Shown here: one piece after another, positions 1 to 5,525 of the stretch
How positions within the stretch are numbered: position 1 is the first letter of the stretch
Layout of the letters: each line of letters opens with the position of its first letter
Origin: Bacteriovoracaceae bacterium
Lineage (GTDB): Bacteria; Bdellovibrionota; Bacteriovoracia; Bacteriovoracales; Bacteriovoracaceae
Assembly (NCBI GenBank): GCA_947448095.1
Contig: CANFNN010000161.1
Location: 1 to 6,884, forward strand
Length of the DNA: 6,884 nt
Direction: 5' to 3'
Notes under the pieces: model-generated
What the model saw: only the letters and a program-made list of their open reading frames with translations
Told to the model about the DNA's origin: nothing
Database searches by the model: none
Made by a program: the position numbers and the translations under genes

Positions 1-633
1 AGGGTTAGTGGAAATTGTTTCATGATCTTGGGTGAGCATTTTATCGACGGCCAGAGAATATTCTCCCCAGAAATCAAACCCATCAAATTCAGAAAAGGGC
101 ATGCGTGAGAGCCATGTTTCGAGTAACTCAAAAACACTGATCTTCTGTTCCGTTTGTTCTAAAAGTGCTTTGTCTTCAGCTTTGAGGCGAGAATTAAAAA
201 ATTGTTTTTCTATTTCCATGCGGTGCTCAGGTTTAATCCCCAAAGTTGCTTCGACTAGACGAAACTGAAGACTTTGAAAACCTGATGCAGGAACGAGAAA
301 ATCTCTAAACTCCATGAAGTCCAGCGTGGTCATGGTTTCCATGATCCGTATTTGATCGACTAAGATTTGCTGAATCGTTGTGACTCGTTCCAGACGTGAA
401 TTAATCACTGAGAGATCCGTTGAAGGCACAAAGGGCTTACTCATAATTTCGCGGACTGAATCCAGCTCGTGGAGGATTTGTTTAAACCAGAGTTCATAGG
501 TTTGATGAATAATGATGAAGAGAGTCTCATCATGGGCCGGTTTGCCATATTTAGCACTCTCAGGTGCTTGAGCGTTAAGGATTTTAGGCAGTTGCAGATA
601 GTCGCCGTAATAAACTGGTTTCTGAATTTTCAT
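1..633 (-). CDS. kynA: Tryptophan 2,3-dioxygenase, N-terminal 211 residues (3' end beyond window)
   Basis: This haem enzyme opens the indole ring of L-tryptophan with O2 to give N-formylkynurenine, the first step of the kynurenine pathway, in the cytoplasm. The minus-strand frame is open from the ATG at 633-631 to the window edge. It shows the family landmarks in order: YGDYL (residues 9-13), HDETLFII (34-41), HQTYELWFKQILHELDSV (43-60) and FRDFLVPASGFQSLQFR (109-125), then a region ending in FWGEYS. H43 corresponds to the distal His (H55 of the Xanthomonas enzyme). R110 corresponds to the Arg that binds the substrate carboxylate (Xanthomonas R117), and F106 replaces Xanthomonas Y113, as in human TDO. 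The proximal haem His and the GTGGS loop lie in the missing C-terminal part. A GAAGG ribosome site (643-639) sits 5 bases before the ATG. The gene is divergent from the aminopeptidase. Family assignment is very secure; residue equivalences are aligned from memory. Confidence 0.95.
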   Translation of the reverse strand, partial: MKIQKPVYYGDYLQLPKILNAQAPESAKYGKPAHDETLFIIIHQTYELWFKQILHELDSVREIMSKPFVPSTDLSVINSRLERVTTIQQILVDQIRIMETMTTLDFMEFRDFLVPASGFQSLQFRLVEATLGIKPEHRMEIEKQFFNSRLKAEDKALLEQTEQKISVFELLETWLSRMPFSEFDGFDFWGEYSLAVDKMLTQDHETISTNP

Positions 634-638
634 AAAAG

Positions 639-643
639 CCTTC
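639..643 (-). promoter_or_regulatory. Ribosome binding site of kynA
   Basis: GAAGG on the minus strand, 5 bases before the ATG at 633. It supports this start for the dioxygenase, whose conserved YGDYL motif begins 8 residues later. Confidence 0.6.
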
Positions 644-669
644 ACAAGTATGGATGACGAGAGTATTTT
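641..669 (+). promoter_or_regulatory. Candidate sigma70-type promoter of the aminopeptidase gene
   Basis: TTCACA (641-646, five of six to TTGACA), a 17-base spacer, then TATTTT (664-669, four of six to TATAAT). The start would fall near 676, just before the GGAG ribosome site, giving a very short leader. It is weaker than the opposing kynA candidate and is supported only by the pattern and the position. Confidence 0.3.
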
Positions 670-677
670 TAGAGAAC

Positions 678-681
678 GGAG
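678..681 (+). promoter_or_regulatory. Ribosome binding site choosing the ATG at 689
   Basis: GGAG lies 7 bases before the ATG at 689. The longer frame from the ATG at 650 would add 13 residues (MDDESIFRERRYC) that lack a ribosome site and resemble nothing in the family, so the start at 689 is preferred. Confidence 0.6.
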
Positions 682-683
682 AT

Positions 684-713
684 ATTGTATGAAAAAGTCC
701 CTCGATCTATCAA
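684..713 (-). promoter_or_regulatory. Candidate sigma70-type promoter of kynA
   Basis: On the minus strand, TTGATA (713-708) and TACAAT (689-684) are separated by 18 bases. Each box matches five of six consensus positions. Transcription would start near 677, giving a leader of roughly 44 bases before the kynA ATG. The -35 box lies inside the first codons of the aminopeptidase gene, and the -10 box touches its ATG. This is a pattern match only, and the organism's sigma preferences are not known from this window. Confidence 0.45.
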
Positions 714-2455
714 ATCAAACTATCAAATCTAACATCGAAAAGCTTAAAAAAATCATGAACGAGAAGAATCTCGAGGCCATGTATATTTCAAGTTTTGATC
801 CCTTCTTAAATGAATACGTTCCTCTGCAGGATAACCACCGCTTCTATTTCACGGGCTTTACAGGCTCTATGGCGGAGGTTTTGGTTTTAGCGACTGGTAA
901 AGTTCGTCTCTACGTGGATGGTCGCTACCATGAGCAAGCCGATCTCGAGGTCGATCATGCTGAAATTGAAGTGGTGAAATGTGGTCCTGATGGATCCATC
1001 ACTGGAGACCTAGTGAAAGATGTCGCTGCGTTTAACATTAAACGATTGGGCTATGAATCAGACCGCACCTCACTTGGTTTTTTGAAAAAACTCACTCAGG
1101 CAGCGCAAGAGACAGTTTCACTACCTGCCGGAGAACTTGCTAAAACTATCGAATTTCAAAAACTGGACGCCTTAAAAGAAGTTCAATTGATTGCTCGAGA
1201 ATTTCGGGGAAGAGATTCTCTGGAAAAAACGCGCTCCATTTTTAAAGATGATTCAGAAGCGATGTACCTGACAGCTCTTGATTCCATTGCCTGGATCACC
1301 AATTGCCGGGGTTATCACTTACCGTTTTTAAGTAGCTTTTATGCCAGAGCACTTGTGACGAGAGAAAAAGTTTTTATTTTTGTCACTCCAGAAACTCCGG
1401 TTTCGGCCAAGGCCCTTAAAGAAAATGGGCTTGAGTTTATCAGTCTTCCTCTGAGTGATTTGCATAAAGAAATAGAAAAAATTCAAAATACACTCCATCT
1501 AAAAAGTGTTTGGTTTGACCCTGCCATGAGTAATGCGGCCGACTTTGGAATGCTCGTCAAAATTTTTGGAACAGAAAGATTAATTGAAAAAGCCGGTGGT
1601 CTCTACGAATGGCAATCGATCAAAGAGCCGGTTGAAATTCAACAAATGCAGGCCTCTTTTAACCGCTCAGACAAGGCAATCTTTAACACCATTAAGTGGG
1701 TCAAAGATTCATTGAATGCAGGGAAACGCATCACCGAACTTGATCTCTATCATGAGACAACGAAAAAATATCAAGAACAAGGTTCTAAAGAGCAAAGCTT
1801 TAACACCATCTCCGGAGTTGGCCCTAATGGATCAATCATCCATTTTGGTAGTCCGTCGGATCAAGTGGTTATTAAAAGAGATGATTTAATTCTTCTAGAT
1901 TCAGGCGGCTACTTTGATGGCGGTTTTGCTACTGATTGTACGCGTGCCTTTTTGGGTGGGAATGCTTCTGATAAACCTAATCCCAAATATATCGAAATTT
2001 ATACTCTGGTTCTGAAGGGTCTTATCAATTGCGCCAGTGCCGTTTTTCCTGAAGGAACAAAAGGCATTGTGCTGGACTCTTTGGCGAGAGCTCCGATGAG
2101 AAAAATGGGCTACGACTATGCTCATGGGACTGGTCATGGTGTAGGTATTCATGTTCATGAGCCAGGAGTAAGACTCTCGAGCATCTCAACGGTTCCTATG
2201 AAGGCAGGACAGGTTGTATCAGTTGAGCCTGGGATATATATTCCAGGTTTTGGCGGAGTAAGACTTGAGAACATTTACCGCGTGGAAAAACATCCCGTGC
2301 ATTCAGGCATGCTGCATTTGGTGGGATTTATTTACATTGGATTTGATCCGGCACTGGTTGATATGAAACTCTTGAATGATGAGGAAAAATCTTTTCTCGA
2401 AGAATATGAAGCCGAATGCTTACGCCGCGGCACGAGCTTGAGAGCGCTTAAGTAG
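689..2455 (+). CDS. pepP: Xaa-Pro aminopeptidase, M24B family (aminopeptidase P), 588 aa
   Basis: This is a metal-dependent exopeptidase that removes the N-terminal residue from peptides with proline in second position. No signal peptide is visible, so it is probably cytoplasmic and acts on peptides. The length fits the three-domain form: creatinase-like N domain (about 15-150), a second creatinase-like domain (about 165-315), the pita-bread catalytic domain (about 320-535) and a short M24 C-terminal extension. Likely metal ligands are D404, D416, H483, E513 and E527. Residues 479-491 fit the proline-peptidase signature H-G-T-G-H-x-V-G-x-x-V-H-E as I remember it, and H490 is the likely catalytic His. 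The loop between the two Asp ligands (DSGGYFDGGFATD) is one residue longer than in E. coli PepP or human XPNPEP1. The gene is divergent from kynA, and its last 36 bases overlap the convergent matrixin gene. Family very secure; exact substrate preference inferred. Confidence 0.95.
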   Translation: MKKSLDLSNQTIKSNIEKLKKIMNEKNLEAMYISSFDPFLNEYVPLQDNHRFYFTGFTGSMAEVLVLATGKVRLYVDGRYHEQADLEVDHAEIEVVKCGPDGSITGDLVKDVAAFNIKRLGYESDRTSLGFLKKLTQAAQETVSLPAGELAKTIEFQKLDALKEVQLIAREFRGRDSLEKTRSIFKDDSEAMYLTALDSIAWITNCRGYHLPFLSSFYARALVTREKVFIFVTPETPVSAKALKENGLEFISLPLSDLHKEIEKIQNTLHLKSVWFDPAMSNAADFGMLVKIFGTERLIEKAGGLYEWQSIKEPVEIQQMQASFNRSDKAIFNTIKWVKDSLNAGKRITELDLYHETTKKYQEQGSKEQSFNTISGVGPNGSIIHFGSPSDQVVIKRDDLILLDSGGYFDGGFATDCTRAFLGGNASDKPNPKYIEIYTLVLKGLINCASAVFPEGTKGIVLDSLARAPMRKMGYDYAHGTGHGVGIHVHEPGVRLSSISTVPMKAGQVVSVEPGIYIPGFGGVRLENIYRVEKHPVHSGMLHLVGFIYIGFDPALVDMKLLNDEEKSFLEEYEAECLRRGTSLRALK

Positions 2456-3238
2456 TTTTCTGAGTTCAATTAATAAAATCATGACTGCGAGCGAGGCTCC
2501 CATTTGCCAAAATGGGGATTTCGCTCCAGGATTTTCATCATTGTTTTGAATCGTTGCACACCCACCTAACAGACCGAATCCATCGACTTGCATGGGGTAG
2601 AGGTAACTCACACCTCTAATATCATCCGAGCCAAGTGCACTTCGTTGATCAACCGTTTTGTAATACATTAGGGCCGAGGTGTCTTTGGTGTGGCCTAGCC
2701 CGATTGCATGACCAATTTCGTGAGCGATGACACCAATTTTATCGGCCTTACTTAAAGTTGAAAATATGGTCGAACTTTCATTAATGAGAATGACCGCTCC
2801 TGCAATGTTTTTACCGGAAAAATGATTCGGAATAGTGACGGCGATAACATTTGATCCGCCAAAATTGAGCGCATTACTATTGCAAGCAATAATGATTTCA
2901 TCAACGGGAGCAATGACTGTTGCACCAGCAGTTGTAATACAAGTGGTATCGGTTGGAGCACAGAGACGTCCGGTATTGATATTGGTCGTGGCAATACTAA
3001 AACCGCCGGACTTAAGACGTAAATTAGAAGTCGGAACACGGTTCCAGAATTTATCAACCGCTGGTTGAATCAATTCATTGAGCTCATAAACGGTCAACCC
3101 TGCATTGGGACATATCGTGAGTTCATCAACAGAGACGGAGACATTCTTATCTTTGAATCTTGACTCAAAATTATTGTTAAACGTGTAGGCCTGGGCCAGT
3201 GGTGAGAGAAAAATAATGAGTGCGATAAATTGAATCAT
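2420..3238 (-). CDS. Matrixin-like zinc metalloprotease with signal peptide and C-terminal membrane anchor, 272 aa
   Basis: This is a putative secreted endopeptidase of the metzincin clan. The N-terminus is a signal peptide with a likely cut after LAQA (residue 17). The catalytic domain spans roughly 30-213. It carries the zinc motif HEIGHAIGLGH with ligands H173, H177 and H183, general base E174, and the Met-turn SALMYY (M191). No cysteine-switch propeptide is seen; C43, C93, C100 and C119 could form two disulphides. After the domain come GLLGGC (C227), a polar linker, a hydrophobic segment of about 14-16 residues (near 244-258) and a basic tail (RKLLKR). This suggests a membrane anchor or a C-terminal sorting signal. 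The chosen ATG at 3238 has GGGGA 8 bases upstream; an in-frame TTG at 3253 is possible but less likely. The gene starts 2 bases after the stop of the upstream outer membrane protein gene, so the two are probably one operon. Natural substrate unknown. Confidence 0.88.
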   Translation of the reverse strand: MIQFIALIIFLSPLAQAYTFNNNFESRFKDKNVSVSVDELTICPNAGLTVYELNELIQPAVDKFWNRVPTSNLRLKSGGFSIATTNINTGRLCAPTDTTCITTAGATVIAPVDEIIIACNSNALNFGGSNVIAVTIPNHFSGKNIAGAVILINESSTIFSTLSKADKIGVIAHEIGHAIGLGHTKDTSALMYYKTVDQRSALGSDDIRGVSYLYPMQVDGFGLLGGCATIQNNDENPGAKSPFWQMGASLAVMILLIELRKLLKRSQARAAA

Positions 3239-3240
3239 GC

Positions 3241-3828
3241 TTATTTTCCCCAATAGTAGGTAAAAAACAAAGTATAGGAAATTTGGCGCTGCTCTTTTTT
3301 AAAGACTGAATAAGTATAGGTCTGAAGCCGAACACCGTATTGATCAAACAGCCCTTCAAGCCCAAAATCCAAAGTGTTGTTGAGGCTTGATCTATTCTCA
3401 CTTGGGTAATAGAAATTAGAAGTCCCATTTCCATTATTTTCTTTCGTGCTGCCACCACGCCCTTGTTGATTGAGATGCATAATACTTGTGCCGGCCCTTA
3501 AGCGCAGCCAATCCAAAACATCCCATCCCATGTCAAAGCGGTACATCAGCGTGTGTACAATAATGTGGGAGTCTTCATACGTTTTTGGAAGAACCCAGTT
3601 AATTTCTGGAAGCATCTTCCAAGATTCAAAAACGGGAAAAACCAGTCCTACTCCGATTGTCGGAGCGAAGTCTAACTTGCGCAGCCCGCCTGAGTCATTG
3701 TTTTGAACGGCATTGTAGAATTCGGTATGATTTCCCAGATTCAGGTAGAGTGAGCGCGAGGGAGCCGCCGCCCGAGCAGGTGCGCCAAGCAATAGGCCAA
3801 GCAGAAGAAAAATAATATTTCGATACAT
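3241..3828 (-). CDS. Small outer membrane beta-barrel-like protein, 195 aa
   Basis: This is probably an outer membrane protein of unknown specific function. Residues 1-21 form a clear signal peptide (short N region, LLLGLLLG core, APARA cut site). The mature part has alternating hydrophobic and polar stretches typical of beta strands: LYLNLGNHTEF (27-37), FAPTIGVGLVFPV (54-66), MLPEINWVL (72-80), IIVHTLMYRFDMGW (89-102), LRLRAGTSIMHL (108-119), LDFGLEGLF (153-161), YGVRLQTYTYSVF (164-176) and ISYTLFFTYYWG (183-194). That suggests about eight strands, with a long polar loop near 120-150. It is rich in aromatic residues. No clear ribosome site precedes the ATG at 3828. It is the first gene of a two-gene unit with the matrixin-like protease and diverges from serC. 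No named family was recognised; barrel topology is inferred from the strand pattern. Confidence 0.7.
   Translation of the reverse strand: MYRNIIFLLLGLLLGAPARAAAPSRSLYLNLGNHTEFYNAVQNNDSGGLRKLDFAPTIGVGLVFPVFESWKMLPEINWVLPKTYEDSHIIVHTLMYRFDMGWDVLDWLRLRAGTSIMHLNQQGRGGSTKENNGNGTSNFYYPSENRSSLNNTLDFGLEGLFDQYGVRLQTYTYSVFKKEQRQISYTLFFTYYWGK
3247..3251 (-). promoter_or_regulatory. Ribosome binding site of the matrixin gene, inside the end of the upstream gene
   Basis: GGGGA on the minus strand, 8 bases before the ATG at 3238. It is formed by the last sense codons (Trp-Gly-Lys) of the preceding gene, so translation of the two genes is probably coupled. Confidence 0.5.
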
Positions 3829-3887
3829 GTAGGAATGAAGCTACCAAATTTCTTGGCCTATCGCTATCATAGACCTATCAATTTCCT

Positions 3888-3891
3888 GGAG
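3888..3891 (+). promoter_or_regulatory. Ribosome binding site choosing the serC ATG at 3898
   Basis: GGAG lies 6 bases before the ATG at 3898. The upstream in-frame ATG at 3835 has AGGA directly abutting it, which is too close to serve as a ribosome site. It would add 21 residues with no match to the family, so the start at 3898 is preferred. Confidence 0.65.
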
Positions 3892-3897
3892 ATTCCT

Positions 3898-5016
3898 ATG
3901 TTCGAGAACTTCAAAGTGCCTAAAGACTTGATTCCCACTGATCCACGCTTTGGAGTAGGCCCTTCGCTTATTCCGACTGAAGCAGTTGAGAAACTCGCCA
4001 AAACAGGTCATGAATTACTGGGAACCAGCCATCGGCGGGAAGCTGTTCGAAATGTGGTGAAAGAAATGCAGGAAGGACTAAGGTCTTATTTTCATCTCCC
4101 AGCAGATTATGAAGTGGTGATTGGTAACGGTGGCGCGACTTTGTTGTGGGACATGATTGGTCTAGGGCTCGTAGAAAAATCTCCTTATCATTTTGTGTGC
4201 GGAGAATTTTCGGATAAATGGTTTCGCGCTAATAAAAATATTCCTTGGCTTACTCCTGAAGCGAAAAAAGTCGATTTCGGTCAAGGCATTAATCCTACCG
4301 ATATGCCAGGCCATGATCTGATTGCTTGCACACTGAATGAAACTTCTACTGGTGTGATGCTCTCGGAACTTCCTCAAGTAGGTCCTAATACTCTGCTTGC
4401 GATTGATGCCACTTCAGGGGCGGGACAAATCCCAATTGATTTTAAAAAATCGGATCTTTATTATTTCTCACCTCAAAAAGTCTTTGCTTCTGAGGGGGGC
4501 TTTTATGTGGCAATAATGTCTCCTAAGGCGATTGAGAGAGCGCAAAAAATTGAAAAAGATCATTCACGCTTCGTTCCAGAGTCATTTAAATGGTCACACG
4601 CTATTGAAAACTCCAGACAAAATCAGACTTACAATACACCAGCTATCTCAACAATTTTCTTTTTGAATGAACAAGTAAAGCTGATGAATAAATTAGGTGA
4701 AGACCAAGTTGTGAAAGAGGCCAAAAGAAAAGCGGCCCTGTTGTATGAATGGGCAACTGAGAAATCTTATTTAAGTCCATTTGTTGCAGAAGAAAAATTT
4801 CGCTCCCAAGCGGTTGCCACTATTGATTTAAGCGAAAAATTTAAGGCCGATGATTTGGCAAGTTGTCTTCGGGCGCAAGGAATTGTTTACGATATTGATT
4901 CTTACCGTAAGCTTGGGCGCAATCAGTTTCGAATTTCGATGTTTCATAACGTGAGCTACGAGAATCTGGAAAAACTCACAAAGATTATTAGTTTGGCAGT
5001 TGAATCCTCGGTCTAA
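3898..5016 (+). CDS. serC: Phosphoserine aminotransferase, mycobacterial subtype, 372 aa
   Basis: This is a PLP enzyme of the class V aminotransferase fold. It converts 3-phosphohydroxypyruvate and glutamate to phosphoserine and 2-oxoglutarate in serine synthesis, and the related step in pyridoxal phosphate synthesis in organisms that use that route. Landmarks: RFGVGPS (17-23), GTSHR (42-46), GNGGATLLWD (76-85), NETSTG (147-152), DATSGAG (170-176) with the PLP-contacting Asp, SPQK with the Schiff-base Lys K194, NQTYNTPA (242-249) and YRKLGRNQFRISMF (336-349). These match the Mycobacterium tuberculosis SerC sequence, as I recall it, block by block; the E. coli-type enzyme is much more distant. 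Length is normal for the subtype. The gene stands alone, divergent from the outer-membrane/matrixin pair, with no serA or serB beside it. 3' spacing of 68 bases to the next lipoprotein gene leaves co-transcription possible. Confidence 0.93.
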   Translation: MFENFKVPKDLIPTDPRFGVGPSLIPTEAVEKLAKTGHELLGTSHRREAVRNVVKEMQEGLRSYFHLPADYEVVIGNGGATLLWDMIGLGLVEKSPYHFVCGEFSDKWFRANKNIPWLTPEAKKVDFGQGINPTDMPGHDLIACTLNETSTGVMLSELPQVGPNTLLAIDATSGAGQIPIDFKKSDLYYFSPQKVFASEGGFYVAIMSPKAIERAQKIEKDHSRFVPESFKWSHAIENSRQNQTYNTPAISTIFFLNEQVKLMNKLGEDQVVKEAKRKAALLYEWATEKSYLSPFVAEEKFRSQAVATIDLSEKFKADDLASCLRAQGIVYDIDSYRKLGRNQFRISMFHNVSYENLEKLTKIISLAVESSV

Positions 5017-5084
5017 GTCTCTGATTTAGCTGATTATTTGATTGTCTGTCTTAAGTAGTCGGCTATTTCCTCCGATACGCTCTC

Positions 5085-5525
5085 ATGAAGAAAAAATTCC
5101 TGGGCCCTGTGCTCATTGTCGGTCTTTTGTTTTTGAGCGGCTGTGGCGCCAAAAAATCCTCTTTTAAAATAGGGGAGACTACTCGCGCTGATGTCATTGC
5201 TCTCAAAGGTGAGCCTCTCTCAGAAGAAGCTGTTCCTATTCCCGATGGAAAAATCATGCAGTATCAAGATAACGAAAAAATCCAACTCAAAGGGGAGATG
5301 GTCACCAATCGTTTCACTAACCCCAAGGGTGATGAAAAACTCGTGATGTGGTGGAAACACAAATTTAAAGAATGTACGGGCCTCAAACTCATTAAGCTTG
5401 CTCAAGATGTAAAATCCCATTTACCGCCTGAAATAGAAATGGCTTGCCCTGAAGAGGGAATCTCAGTCATTTTTACTGAGGGATCAGACACAATTAGCAG
5501 AGTGGTTGAATATGAAAAAAAATAA
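5085..5525 (+). CDS. Small lipoprotein with a BamE/SmpA-like domain, 146 aa
   Basis: An exported lipoprotein. The N-terminus has a lysine-rich start, a hydrophobic core and the lipobox LSGC (17-20), so C20 is the lipidated residue; the residues after it (GAKKSS) carry no +2 Asp inner-membrane retention signal. The segment FKIGETTRADVIALKGEP (27-44) followed by DGKIMQYQD (54-62) resembles the start of the SmpA/OmlA (BamE) fold, where a glycine-containing turn precedes a helix and ends in G-x-P. C97 and C121 could form one disulphide. BamE proteins belong to the outer-membrane barrel assembly machine, but this one may be only a fold relative. No strong ribosome site precedes the ATG. Its 3' end overlaps the following lipoprotein gene by 14 bases, so the two are very likely co-expressed. 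Lipoprotein call secure; BamE resemblance moderate. Confidence 0.82.
   Translation: MKKKFLGPVLIVGLLFLSGCGAKKSSFKIGETTRADVIALKGEPLSEEAVPIPDGKIMQYQDNEKIQLKGEMVTNRFTNPKGDEKLVMWWKHKFKECTGLKLIKLAQDVKSHLPPEIEMACPEEGISVIFTEGSDTISRVVEYEKK

Noticed and set aside
32..657. Two plus-strand open frames (32-268 and 469-657) opposite the left-edge gene
   Set aside because: Both are antisense to the clear tryptophan dioxygenase frame, and their translations show no family features.
1901..2158. Minus-strand open frame of 85 codons within the aminopeptidase gene
   Set aside because: It is antisense to the conserved metal-binding part of the peptidase, and its translation has no recognisable features.
3239..3253. 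TTG at 3253 as the matrixin start
   Set aside because: It would put five extra residues before the signal peptide and overlap the upstream gene; the ATG at 3238 has a suitable ribosome site and gives a normal signal peptide.
3177..3458. Minus-strand open frame of 93 codons spanning the barrel/matrixin junction
   Set aside because: It is an alternative frame of the same strand across two genes that both have signal peptides and coherent sequence.
3853..3881. TTGGCC, 17 bases, TATCAA as a serC promoter
   Set aside because: Only four of six matches in each box, and the start would fall on the ribosome binding site itself, leaving almost no leader.
3835..3897. Upstream in-frame ATG that would extend SerC by 21 residues
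   Set aside because: No properly spaced ribosome site, no family similarity in the extra residues, and a good GGAG site for the ATG at 3898.
5017..5084. Possible promoter or terminator between serC and the small lipoprotein gene
   Set aside because: TTGATT at 5038-5043 has no acceptable -10 box at 16-18 bases, and no stem-loop followed by a T run is visible.
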